Source: Anaerolineales bacterium (GTDB lineage: Bacteria > Chloroflexota > Anaerolineae > Anaerolineales > Villigracilaceae). From it: a DNA stretch of 64,000 bases. Positions 25,301 through 36,193 of this stretch are shown here, one piece after another. The notes under the pieces were generated by a model that saw nothing but the letters and a program-made list of their open reading frames with translations, was not told the origin of the DNA and searched no databases. The number at the start of each line of letters is the position of its first letter. Position 1 is the stretch's first letter. Position numbers and translations under genes: made by a program. The DNA lies in NCBI GenBank assembly GCA_030583885.1, contig CP129480.1, positions 2,108,001 to 2,172,000 of the forward strand. Reading direction: 5' to 3'.

Positions 25301-28300
25301 AAACGTTTCAATCCACGCTCCCAATGAAGGGAGCGACCGTGCTTTCCGTATAAATGGTGTCATGCCGTCGAAGTTTCAATCCACGCTCCCAATGAAGGGA
25401 GCGACAGCCATTCGACGGGAGGCTTGATTCCAACAGATAGTTTCAATCCACGCTCCCAATGAAGGGAGCGACCCCATCCAATATGCGATTATCCCCCTGC
25501 CAGGGGTTTCAATCCACGCTCCCAATGAAGGGAGCGACCTGCTCCGACCTGCCAATGGTGCATTTCTGGAGTTTCAATCCACGCTCCCAATGAAGGGAGC
25601 GACGGTAATTTCCCGGCGGTATCCATCCGCTTATCTGTTTCAATCCACGCTCCCAATGAAGGGAGCGACCAAACGCGGTGATGTGCAAATTGAAATCATC
25701 GGTGTTTCAATCCACGCTCCCAATGAAGGGAGCGACGAGAACGCCGCCCAATTGGTGGAATCACAATCTGTTTCAATCCACGCTCCCAATGAAGGGAGCG
25801 ACAGTTGCGCCTTTTCGTCCATGCCATTCTCTTTTTAGTTTCAATCCACGCTCCCAATGAAGGGAGCGATTACTTGTCCGCCACACACGGAACAGGACAA
25901 ACCGTTTCAATCCACGCTCCCAATGAAGGGAGCGACATAATTATACAATCCACAGAGTCTACCATTCCTGTTTCAATCCACGCTCCCAATGAAGGGAGCG
26001 ACTCGAGATGTATTCGAGCGATCCTGACGAGCAATCGTTTCAATCCACGCTCCCAATGAAGGGAGCGACCCGATAACTGGATCGCCTCGAAAGTTGATGG
26101 TGTTTCAATCCACGCTCCCAATGAAGGGAGCGACGTGGTTCTGCCCACGCCATGTAATGCCCATGTGCCGTTTCAATCCACGCTCCCAATGAAGGGAGCG
26201 ATAGGCGTATCATCGGGCTGCTTTATATCATACGTTTCAATCCACGCTCCCAATGAAGGGAGCGAGGGATAATCCCATTGCGTAGTAGGCGCAGTGGTGT
26301 TTCAATCCACGCTCCCAATGAAGGGAGCGACTTACATACGCGGACAGATTGATGCCCTTTTTGGTGTTTCAATCCACGCTCCCAATGAAGGGAGCGACAA
26401 TCACAGCAAACCATTCGGCCTGTTCTGACGTGTTTCAATCCACGCTCCCAATGAAGGGAGCGACATAGCCTCTTTGTGGACTCCCTTCATCCTCTCGTTT
26501 CAATCCACGCTCCCAATGAAGGGAGCGACTTTCTGCCGCTCCGTTGATCGCCCAACATGGCGAGTTTCAATCCACGCTCCCAATGAAGGGAGCGACATTG
26601 GTCAGTATGTCATAACGTGCCTAACAAAGCGTGTTTCAATCCACGCTCCCAATGAAGGGAGCGACTGCCGCGCCGCGACCAGTGCCTTCATCTGCATTCA
26701 GTTTCAATCCACGCTCCCAATGAAGGGAGCGACGCCAGATGTCGCGCGACGTGCGCGACTTCTCATCCGTTTCAATCCACGCTCCCAATGAAGGGAGCGA
26801 CAGACCATAATATTTTCTTTTGTATCCACAATTTGTTTCAATCCACGCTCCCAATGAAGGGAGCGACGCGGGCAGGCGGGATATTTCTTCGATGTGCGCC
26901 GTTTCAATCCACGCTCCCAATGAAGGGAGCGACTGTGAGGACAGCACGACAAAGCGCTTTGTGTGGTTTCAATCCACGCTCCCAATGAAGGGAGCGACCC
27001 AGCAGCTCCATGGGCGTCTCGCTTGCAAAGTTTCAATCCACGCTCCCAATGAAGGGAGCGACTCACAACGTCCGCAGTCATCGCTCCATTAATACGTTTC
27101 AATCCACGCTCCCAATGAAGGGAGCGACTTCGTGATGTTCGCAAGGTAGAACGTCGGCTCGTAGTTTCAATCCACGCTCCCAATGAAGGGAGCGACTACA
27201 TCCATTTTCGATTACCTCCGCCTGCAAGGTTTCAATCCACGCTCCCAATGAAGGGAGCGACGAATTGCTTTTCATCCATCAGCACCGCCGTCTTGTTTCA
27301 ATCCACGCTCCCAATGAAGGGAGCGACGGCCAATATGCGCATCTCGGCTTGCGTATTAGAGTTTCAATCCACGCTCCCAATGAAGGGAGCGACTTTTTGG
27401 AGCATATCAATGGGCTTCCTGAATCCGTTTCAATCCACGCTCCCAATGAAGGGAGCGACATAAACTGCCCGTCCAGCGTTTCGATGTCATTTTGTTTCAA
27501 TCCACGCTCCCAATGAAGGGAGCGACGCCGTCAACTCGATCACCTCATGCGCCCGCCGTTCGTTTCAATCCACGCTCCCAATGAAGGGAGCGACTTACAT
27601 TCCTGCGGTACTTTCCAGCTTGCAATGTTTCAATCCACGCTCCCAATGAAGGGAGCGACGCGACTTGATTGCCGTACTTTGTAAAAAATGGAAGTTTCAA
27701 TCCACGCTCCCAATGAAGGGAGCGACGCGAGCGTGACCTATAAGGTGATGTGGCGCAAGGCGTTTCAATCCACGCTCCCAATGAAGGGAGCGACTTACAA
27801 ATCAGTCATCAAAAATTCACGGCTATAAAAGTTTCAATCCACGCTCCCAATGAAGGGAGCGACAAGGTAGGGACAAGCCAGATATTGACCTGCACCGTTT
27901 CAATCCACGCTCCCAATGAAGGGAGCGACGTAATTTTTTATCAGGGATACAATCACCGGGCGGTTTCAATCCACGCTCCCAATGAAGGGAGCGACTTCGG
28001 CCGGGGTTTCACCTGTCACCACGCATGGTTTCAATCCACGCTCCCAATGAAGGGAGCGACGCCGTGATTGGGATTTTTATCCGCGTTTGCCTGTTTCAAT
28101 CCACGCTCCCAATGAAGGGAGCGACTTCGGGATTTTCCAACTTGACCAAGCGCGACTCGTTTCAATCCACGCTCCCAATGAAGGGAGCGACTGCTGGCAT
28201 GGATCAACAAGGGTTGGCGCGATCGTGTTTCAATCCACGCTCCCAATGAAGGGAGCGACCTGGCTCGACGCTCGCGCCTGGCTATACTATCTGGTTTCAA

Positions 28301-31300
28301 TCCACGCTCCCAATGAAGGGAGCGACTTCCCAATTCCAAAACGCATCCATCGACGACATGTTTCAATCCACGCTCCCAATGAAGGGAGCGACGAGCGATT
28401 GCCCGAACCAGTAATGGCAGTTGCCATGTTTCAATCCACGCTCCCAATGAAGGGAGCGACCTTGCGCTCATCGTCAGACAATGACATATCGGATGTTTCA
28501 ATCCACGCTCCCAATGAAGGGAGCGACTCGAGAGTGTGGCGTTCCAAAAGCTGGTTGTGTTTCAATCCACGCTCCCAATGAAGGGAGCGACGGCTCAACT
28601 CGTTCACCACCAATTCTTCCATCAGGTTTCAATCCACGCTCCCAATGAAGGGAGCGACAAGGCGATGAAAAAATATTTCGTGTGAGTGAATTGTTTCAAT
28701 CCACGCTCCCAATGAAGGGAGCGACCCAGATGCTCCACATAATGCGCATGGCTTGCAAAGTTTCAATCCACGCTCCCAATGAAGGGAGCGACGCACGGTG
28801 GATGCAGACCTGGGCGCGTTGTATGCGTTTCAATCCACGCTCCCAATGAAGGGAGCGACTGTCCCCTATGCCGCGGGAGATACGATTAGCATGTTTCAAT
28901 CCACGCTCCCAATGAAGGGAGCGACACGACATCGGATTACCCGAAGGCGTTGCATGTGTTTCAATCCACGCTCCCAATGAAGGGAGCGACACAGCTCGTC
29001 GAAGCGTTCCAACAGCAGTTTGGTGTTTCAATCCACGCTCCCAATGAAGGGAGCGACGTTGCTGTTGCGCCTCATCCTCAGCGTCGGCTTGCGTGTTTCA
29101 ATCCACGCTCCCAATGAAGGGAGCGACTTGACGATCAAGGGTCCGTACCCGACGTACGATATCGCGTTTCAATCCACGCTCCCAATGAAGGGAGCGACTT
29201 TCAAACGGGACGGTTTCCCGCAGGCGCTGTTGTTTCAATCCACGCTCCCAATGAAGGGAGCGACTTTTATACCAATCGCCAACAGCTAATTGCTCATGGT
29301 TTCAATCCACGCTCCCAATGAAGGGAGCGACCACGACAGAGGCTACTGCAAACACTATAGTGACTGGTTTCAATCCACGCTCCCAATGAAGGGAGCGACC
29401 CACAACCCGACCGACTTGAAATTCTCCAATGGGGTTTCAATCCACGCTCCCAATGAAGGGAGCGACCAACGGGAAAGGAAGCAAGGAACGCACGGTCCCA
29501 TTGTTTCAATCCACGCTCCCAATGAAGGGAGCGACCAGATGATCCATGTGCGCAACGACCACGATGAGGTTTCAATCCACGCTCCCAATGAAGGGAGCGA
29601 CGAGGAGCTCCAGTCCGCTGTGGATGGGGTGATGTGTTTCAATCCACGCTCCCAATGAAGGGAGCGACTACGTCTCGCTCTCGGCATCCTCGCGGCTCTT
29701 GTTTCAATCCACGCTCCCAATGAAGGGAGCGACATCTCGATCCAGGACGGGACAATGATCTATAATGGTTTCAATCCACGCTCCCAATGAAGGGAGCGAC
29801 GGTCCGGGGCTAGTTATTTCATGCTTGTAAAAAAAGTTTCAATCCACGCTCCCAATGAAGGGAGCGACGAATTACCGGCCGCGTTGGTGGATATATTAAC
29901 ACAGTTTCAATCCACGCTCCCAATGAAGGGAGCGACATATGGTTTACGAGACCACCTTCCCAAACGGGCAGTTTCAATCCACGCTCCCAATGAAGGGAGC
30001 GACATGGTGGGATTGCTCGGGTATTTCGACGTGGATGTTTCAATCCACGCTCCCAATGAAGGGAGCGACTCCCGACCATCTACGCCGCCAAGGACATCGT
30101 CCTGTTTCAATCCACGCTCCCAATGAAGGGAGCGACTTTCGACGTGGATGCCCTGAAAGGTCTCGTGGATGTTTCAATCCACGCTCCCAATGAAGGGAGC
30201 GACCCCAGAACATGAGCCAGTTGACGGCAGTCTTCTTGTTTCAATCCACGCTCCCAATGAAGGGAGCGACAAGCGCGGCGGCAAGGTGCAGGAATAACCC
30301 ACAGTTTCAATCCACGCTCCCAATGAAGGGAGCGACAACTGCGCGCGGATGCTGATCGTGCAATGGTACGTTTCAATCCACGCTCCCAATGAAGGGAGCG
30401 ACTTGCCGAATCTGGCTTGGGCGCATCAAGTCATCGTTTCAATCCACGCTCCCAATGAAGGGAGCGACCTGGGCCTGGCTGGCGCATATTGCGCTGGAGA
30501 AGTTTCAATCCACGCTCCCAATGAAGGGAGCGACTTACCACCCGGCCGCTCACACCAAAAAGATACAGTTTCAATCCACGCTCCCAATGAAGGGAGCGAC
30601 CCAGCCGTTCGCGGTCCGCCTTCAACTTCTCATAGTTTCAATCCACGCTCCCAATGAAGGGAGCGACTCACCCGGCCGTCCGCCGCTTGATTTTCCATTT
30701 GCGTTTCAATCCACGCTCCCAATGAAGGGAGCGACGCGCGGTGCGCGGCGGTTGGCGGACGATAAGGAGGTTTCAATCCACGCTCCCAATGAAGGGAGCG
30801 ACAAATCCTCCAGCTTATGCGCCTTGATGCGGTCCCGTTTCAATCCACGCTCCCAATGAAGGGAGCGACCTGCAACCGCCGCCTCGAGCACCGAGCTGGG
30901 ATGTTTCAATCCACGCTCCCAATGAAGGGAGCGACCCCGTCCGCCCGTCATGCGCCACAGCTAGCGACGTTTCAATCCACGCTCCCAATGAAGGGAGCGA
31001 CACGCCAATGGAAACCCGGTTGAATATACCGACGTGTTTCAATCCACGCTCCCAATGAAGGGAGCGACCCGCGGCTGAAACCGGCAATAATGCCGCGGCT
31101 GGTTTCAATCCACGCTCCCAATGAAGGGAGCGACTTTGGCAATTGTGCTTTCGGGGTCGTTGTGCGTGTTTCAATCCACGCTCCCAATGAAGGGAGCGAC
31201 GCGAGCCACGAGATCGGCGTTTCCGTCCAATATCCAGTTTCAATCCACGCTCCCAATGAAGGGAGCGACTGACGGGGTGCATTTTATTAGTCGAATTCTT

Positions 31301-32946
31301 TTCCGTTTCAATCCACGCTCCCAATGAAGGGAGCGACATAAGGCAGGCATGGGGGCGGTGTATAGACGCGTTTCAATCCACGCTCCCAATGAAGGGAGCG
31401 ACTCACCCACCTGATGATCAACTCCAAGAACGGACGCGTTTCAATCCACGCTCCCAATGAAGGGAGCGACAGGCTACCCCATAATTACCTTTCTTGTCGC
31501 CGTAAGTTTCAATCCACGCTCCCAATGAAGGGAGCGACATTATCAAGATACATGACAGCGTCTTTGTTCGTTGTTTCAATCCACGCTCCCAATGAAGGGA
31601 GCGACTCCAGCGGACTGGCGACGTGGTTTGCCCTGTGGATGTTTCAATCCACGCTCCCAATGAAGGGAGCGACGTGTAATCGTGCAAAAAATAAACTCCC
31701 AATGTGAGTTTCAATCCACGCTCCCAATGAAGGGAGCGACCTTCCACCGATGACTGCTCATACAACATCAAAGCCCGTTTCAATCCACGCTCCCAATGAA
31801 GGGAGCGACCAAAGACGCAGACTTTGCCCGCTCTTTTACTGTGTTTCAATCCACGCTCCCAATGAAGGGAGCGACCCTGCCGTACAACAGCCACTGACCC
31901 CAGGCGGGGGTTTCAATCCACGCTCCCAATGAAGGGAGCGACTGCCATGCACCCACAGGTTGAGGTTCTTGACACGGTTTCAATCCACGCTCCCAATGAA
32001 GGGAGCGACCCACCGCCGCACGTGTTGCCAAAGCCACAAGATCGTTTCAATCCACGCTCCCAATGAAGGGAGCGACTGGAGCACGAGTAACAAGTTCTTC
32101 TGCTTTTCCCGGTTTCAATCCACGCTCCCAATGAAGGGAGCGACTTCGATCATCCCGTCTTCCGCGCCCCGCTGGAAGTTTCAATCCACGCTCCCAATGA
32201 AGGGAGCGACATATTCGAACGATACAGGAGTTGATGGGACATAAGGTTTCAATCCACGCTCCCAATGAAGGGAGCGACAGGGACGTGGCGATAAGGCAGG
32301 CATGGGGGCGGTGTTTCAATCCACGCTCCCAATGAAGGGAGCGACCCTGCGCCTGCGTGTGAAGGATGTGGATATGGTGTTTCAATCCACGCTCCCAATG
32401 AAGGGAGCGACATCCCGCTCACCTGCTGGTCGCTGATCACCTTGCGTTTCAATCCACGCTCCCAATGAAGGGAGCGACCGACCGCTGGCGCGAGGCTTTT
32501 ACGAAATGCCCGTTTCAATCCACGCTCCCAATGAAGGGAGCGACCTGATGGTCAAACTGGTTATCTCAACAGCGATGGTTTCAATCCACGCTCCCAATGA
32601 AGGGAGCGACGTGGAGCTGACCGCAGACCGCCAGCACTGGTTGATGTTTCAATCCACGCTCCCAATGAAGGGAGCGACTTAACCTGCTGACCTTGACCAC
32701 CTCTGTCGTTTGGTTTCAATCCACGCTCCCAATGAAGGGAGCGACAAGCCGTTCCAGTCCCTGAGTTTTACGTCACACTGTTTCAATCCACGCTCCCAAT
32801 GAAGGGAGCGACTAAATGCCATCCTGACACAATCATCAACCGTATTGTTTCAATCCACGCTCCCAATGAAGGGAGCGACGGGACAGTCGCGTCGGCGTGT
32901 TTTGCGCGAGCAGGTTTCAATCCACGCTCCCAATGAAGGGAGCGAC
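22380..32946 (-). CRISPR. Type I-C CRISPR array, 159 repeats
   Basis: I count by eye 159 copies of a 33-base repeat (plus-strand reading GTTTCAATCCACGCTCCC then AATGAAGGGAGCGAC; transcribed sense GTCGCTCCC...GGATTGAAAC) with 158 spacers of about 32-37 bases, mean period near 66.7. The repeat contains the GCTCCC/GGGAGC stem typical of I-C. The leftmost repeat (22380-22412) is degenerate (ATCCAAGC for ATCCACGC, GCTTTAA for GTTTCAA) and the third has ATTCACG. That marks the trailer end; the leader is on the right next to cas2. Three repeats near 25838, 26170 and 26234 have a changed terminal base. Open frames on both strands here (repeated SLPSLGAWIET or SIHAPNEGSD) are repeat translations, not genes. 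Confidence 0.99.
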
Positions 32947-33184
32947 CGCAACATCTGGGTAAAAAAATATCCTTACCGCCAGATATTGGTCTTGCTGTTT
33001 CTATTCTACTTATAAAATTCACAAAAACGCCATTTTTATCGCGATATTCAGTTGTTAAGGTGCAAAATTTCCTGCGAACCTGACCGAGATTCTATGTGCG
33101 CTTTGGGTTCGCAAATGGATTGCTTCGTGGCTTACGGTTCGTCTCCATTGCACTCCACTCAGCGCAACGCGGCTCGCAACGACA
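32947..33184 (-). promoter_or_regulatory. CRISPR leader between array and cas2
   Basis: This 238-base gene-free stretch borders the conserved, leader-proximal repeats. Its array-proximal 110 bases are AT-rich, as expected for a leader carrying the pre-crRNA promoter (TTTTATAAGTAGAAT on the minus strand is a candidate -10 region). An imperfect hairpin, ATCTGGGTAA with TTACCGCCAGAT, lies directly next to the last repeat (about 32953-32988) and may be a leader-anchoring site for adaptation. The cas2-proximal half is GC-richer, with no recognised motif. Confidence 0.7.
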
Positions 33185-33475
33185 TTAGGCGATAATCGTC
33201 CCTTCCAGATCAATGCTCGGCTTCGCGCCAATGTGTTCGACGCGGCTTTTCCAATTGTTGCCAAGATAGTAATAACGAAGACTATCCACTTCGGGGTCAA
33301 TGATCTTGTTCAGCGCATCTTGCAATTGCTTTAACTGTGCGGGATCAATGAGACACTCAAAGACGGAGTTTTGTACGCGCTGTCCGTAGTCCTTGCATTT
33401 CTTGGAGACTCGCCGCAGACGGGATTGCCCTGCTTTTGTTTCGGTTTTGACATCATACGTGATGAGCACCATCAT
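33185..33475 (-). CDS. cas2: Cas2, adaptation endonuclease subunit
   Basis: A 96-residue Cas2: MMVLITYDVKTETKAGQSRL with the conserved N-terminal strand and Asp, RVQNSVFECLIDPAQLKQL, and SLRYYYLGNNW. With Cas1 (and Cas4 in I-C) it forms the integrase that inserts new spacers at the leader-proximal repeat. It is the last gene of the cas operon, 9 bases after cas1, and abuts the leader. Confidence 0.97.
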   Translation of the reverse strand: MMVLITYDVKTETKAGQSRLRRVSKKCKDYGQRVQNSVFECLIDPAQLKQLQDALNKIIDPEVDSLRYYYLGNNWKSRVEHIGAKPSIDLEGTIIA

Positions 33476-33484
33476 AATCGACTC

Positions 33485-34522
33485 TCAATTCCAGAAGAAC
33501 GGCGGATACGCATCCAAATCGCCGCGCAGGTGACGGGCGAGCAGCATGACTTGGACATGAGGGAGTAACCCGTATGGAATCTTCTCTTTGAGATAGGGGT
33601 GAATGAGTTCCTCTTTCTTGCGTTCCTGCCAGGCAACCAGCACGGCTTTACGCGTGTCGTCATCCATCAACACGCCGCCACTTTCTTTTTGCGTGAAGCC
33701 CTTGCCATTAATCTGCTTGCGATTCACCAGCGACAACGCCAACCGATCCACCAGCACAGGGCGCAACTCCTCCATCAGGTCGAGCGCGAGCGATGGACGC
33801 CCAGGGCGGTCGCGGTGCAGGAATCCGACATAGGGGTCAAGACCAACTGTTTCCAAGGCTGAGGCGGTTTCATTCGTCAGGAGCGTGTACAGGAACGAGA
33901 GCAAGGCATTCATGTTATCCAAGGGCGGACGGCGCGAACGTTCCCGAAAGAAAAAATCGTCGCGTTGATGCAGGATCAAGTGATCGAACACGCCAAAGTA
34001 AATCTTCGCCGCGCTTCCCTCGAACCCCATCAAGTCGCCCGTAGATGTGCATAGCGGTATCGCCTTGAGAGTCTCCTTCATGAAGTTCGATGCACCGGAA
34101 AGCGATTCGACACGCTCTGCGACCAGCATGGCATGGTCTCGGATGGCTCGTTCGAGGACTTTGCGGCAGTTGGAGATTTTTCCCAGCAAAAAGGATTGAG
34201 CGATAGGGACGCTCTGCGCCTCTTTCTCCGACCATTCAAACTGTTTCTTCCGCAACAGGACATTTCCCTTCACCCGCCCCGTGACCCGCCCCTGAAAACG
34301 TCCATTCGGCGTAAGGAAGGTCAACCCGATGTTTCGCTCTGCGCACGCACCCATCAACGCGGGACTCGCTCCCTGCCACGTGAAGCAGACGATGTTTTCA
34401 AGGTTGTGCAAAGGCAGGCGGGTGGATGCCCCCTCTTCCTTCTTGACGACGACATTTTCACCGTCGAGGGAGAGAAAGGCTTCAGGCGTAGTGATGTAGA
34501 GGACGTTTCCGAGATGTTTCAT
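33485..34522 (-). CDS. cas1: Cas1, CRISPR integrase
   Basis: A 345-residue type I-C Cas1 (MKHLGNVLYITTPEAFLSLD). The catalytic Glu lies in NALLSFLYTLLTNE, the His in PYVGFLHRDRPGRPSLALDL, and the acidic residues in LMEELRPVLVDRL. The length is typical. It forms the spacer-integration complex with Cas2 and Cas4. A 120-base gap separates it from cas4 (34523-34642), without a gene that I can support. Confidence 0.97.
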   Translation of the reverse strand: MKHLGNVLYITTPEAFLSLDGENVVVKKEEGASTRLPLHNLENIVCFTWQGASPALMGACAERNIGLTFLTPNGRFQGRVTGRVKGNVLLRKKQFEWSEKEAQSVPIAQSFLLGKISNCRKVLERAIRDHAMLVAERVESLSGASNFMKETLKAIPLCTSTGDLMGFEGSAAKIYFGVFDHLILHQRDDFFFRERSRRPPLDNMNALLSFLYTLLTNETASALETVGLDPYVGFLHRDRPGRPSLALDLMEELRPVLVDRLALSLVNRKQINGKGFTQKESGGVLMDDDTRKAVLVAWQERKKEELIHPYLKEKIPYGLLPHVQVMLLARHLRGDLDAYPPFFWN

Positions 34523-34642
34523 TTACATGTTGCTCCGTTGGTTGAGTAGACGGTGTTCGTCCGCCGTATCGAAACCAACAAGTTTTAAAAGTACAGCTGT
34601 TACAAGGGTTTTCCTTGAACTGGTGGTTTCGACTGCCTGCGC

Positions 34643-35311
34643 TCAACCACCGTTTTCTATTTGTTGTTTGATATACCTCGACGCCGCAATGACTTTTTCC
34701 TGCAACACAGGCAGACAAATATCAGCCAGCGAACACGAGCGGCAGCCTTTATGCGTCTTGACCTTCGGTGTATAGCCTCTGCGGAAGTAGTTATGCATTT
34801 CTTCGGAGATTTCTTTCACCAGCGTCCGCAACTGAGGCGTGAGTTCGACCTCTTCGCGGCGGCGGGTTTGACCGTAGTACAAATAACCGCGCGGGATACC
34901 CGTCGAAAGCATTTCCTCCAGACACATCGCTTGCGCGCACAGTTGGGCTTCATCCACAGGTTCGCGTTTTGGTTTGCCGCGTTTGTATTCGACAGGCGCG
35001 GGCAGGTAGAGTTCATCACGATTGGGCAGTTTGATTCCATCAGGCGAGGGTGTGAACTCGACCACGTCACACACACCAGATAGCCCAAGCCGATACGATG
35101 CCACAGGCACGGAACGCGCGGTGATGACCCCGTTCCTCGTTTCGGTGAAGAAAGGGTCATCGACTCGCTTGTGCATGATCCTGCCCTCGGCGGTGAGCGC
35201 GTTTTCCTTCCACTGTTGCTCAATGTGGATCAACGCCCACTGCCTGCGGCAAAACAGAAAATGCTGAATGCCTGAGAGGGGCAGGAGGTCGTCTTGGGTG
35301 TATTCGGTCAT
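34643..35311 (-). CDS. cas4: Cas4, PAM-selecting exonuclease
   Basis: A 222-residue Cas4 with first Cys in FLFCRRQWALIH, a PD-(D/E)XK core (ITARSVPVAS, GVCDVVEF, PVEYKRGKPK with catalytic Glu-Lys), Q-x3 region ELCAQAMCLEE-like (EAQLCAQAMCLE), and C-terminal GCRSCSLADIC for the Fe-S cluster. In I-C systems Cas4 processes prespacers and fixes the PAM end. The cas7 stop and cas4 start share one base (TAATG). Confidence 0.96.
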   Translation of the reverse strand: MTEYTQDDLLPLSGIQHFLFCRRQWALIHIEQQWKENALTAEGRIMHKRVDDPFFTETRNGVITARSVPVASYRLGLSGVCDVVEFTPSPDGIKLPNRDELYLPAPVEYKRGKPKREPVDEAQLCAQAMCLEEMLSTGIPRGYLYYGQTRRREEVELTPQLRTLVKEISEEMHNYFRRGYTPKVKTHKGCRSCSLADICLPVLQEKVIAASRYIKQQIENGG

Positions 35312-36162
35312 TATTCGCCGTCAATCGTCTCGCATTTCAAGCCATCTAATTGACCCAGTGTGATTTCGTAATCTTCGATGCTCTTGGGTTCATCGGATTT
35401 GGTTTCCACTTTGAGCAGACGGTGAACTTTCGCGGAAGAGTATTGTCCATTGGGGCTATTGTGTTCCCACCAATAAACCTTGTACACTTCCATGCTTCCT
35501 TCGGGGCGCGCCGATGATGCGTCATTGCGGAACAGAGTCTTTATTGCTTCCTTCATTGCTTCTGCATCTTCATCTGAGAAACCCGTTTTGGTGGCGAGTT
35601 GCGGATTCATGCTTCCGTAGAAAACATAAACGCCGTGATCCACGCGATGCTTCATGCCCATGGTGTCAGAAGCCTTATCCTTAACATCGCCTTTGACGCT
35701 TTTTGTAATTTGGATACTTGAAGTGCGGTCTAAAACTGGCGCGACTGAAAAAGCTGGGTGAACCGACACAGGTCCGCGAATGCCAATCGAAACGCCCTCT
35801 CCTTTTGCGCCTTCGCTATAGGCAAAGACCTGCCCAAAAGTGCGCACATCAATCCATTTGCTACACGATTCTTTAATTGCTAAATCTCTATCTTTCCAGA
35901 CATCTTTGCCCAATTCTCCTTCTGCTCTTGCCCGTAGACTAGGGTAATCGTCTATTTTGCTGTCATCCGATTGAACGAAGATGGACTGCCCCATTTCCAT
36001 CAGGCGATTGCGGATTTTGCGTTTGATGGAAACATCAGACATTTCGCCAGAGCCGTCATACGTTACGCGCGGGCGGTTGCCGCTCAATGGGTCGCCGTTG
36101 GGGTTGGCATGGTTGACGGTCACGATCACGGCAAAGTCGATTTTCTTGGAAAGGGTGGTCAT
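35311..36162 (-). CDS. cas7: Cas7c (Csd2), Cascade backbone
   Basis: A 283-residue Csd2/Cas7 protein: IDFAVIVTVNHANPNGDPLSG with the conserved N-terminal motif NPNGDPLSGNRPR, then IRGPVSVHPAFSVAPV and MGMKHRVDHGVYVFYG. Multiple copies form the crRNA-binding filament of the I-C surveillance complex. Located between cas8c and cas4, directly overlapping the latter's start. Confidence 0.97.
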   Translation of the reverse strand: MTTLSKKIDFAVIVTVNHANPNGDPLSGNRPRVTYDGSGEMSDVSIKRKIRNRLMEMGQSIFVQSDDSKIDDYPSLRARAEGELGKDVWKDRDLAIKESCSKWIDVRTFGQVFAYSEGAKGEGVSIGIRGPVSVHPAFSVAPVLDRTSSIQITKSVKGDVKDKASDTMGMKHRVDHGVYVFYGSMNPQLATKTGFSDEDAEAMKEAIKTLFRNDASSARPEGSMEVYKVYWWEHNSPNGQYSSAKVHRLLKVETKSDEPKSIEDYEITLGQLDGLKCETIDGE

Positions 36163-36193
36163 GGTTTATTCTCCTTTTGAATAAGATGTGGTT

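Noticed and set aside
22380..32946. Possibility that spacers target the adjacent island (self-targeting)
   Set aside because: I noticed no match by eye, but 158 spacers cannot be checked reliably by reading; a BLAST of spacers against the window is needed before any claim.
22553..33022. Dozens of ORFs on both strands across the array with repeating peptides such as SLPSLGAWIET and SIHAPNEGSD
   Set aside because: They are translations of the CRISPR repeat, whose period lets frames stay open by chance. No ribosome binding sites or conserved spacing support them.
33051..33063. Short sequence GTTGTTAAGGTGC recurring near 50,109 and 62,511, with TTAAGGTGC also at the IS end
   Set aside because: Two occurrences belong to the same duplication and the others are too short and varied to define an element.
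34523..34718. ORF between cas1 and cas4
   Set aside because: It overlaps the end of cas4, is Cys/Lys-rich without family resemblance, and has no ribosome binding site.
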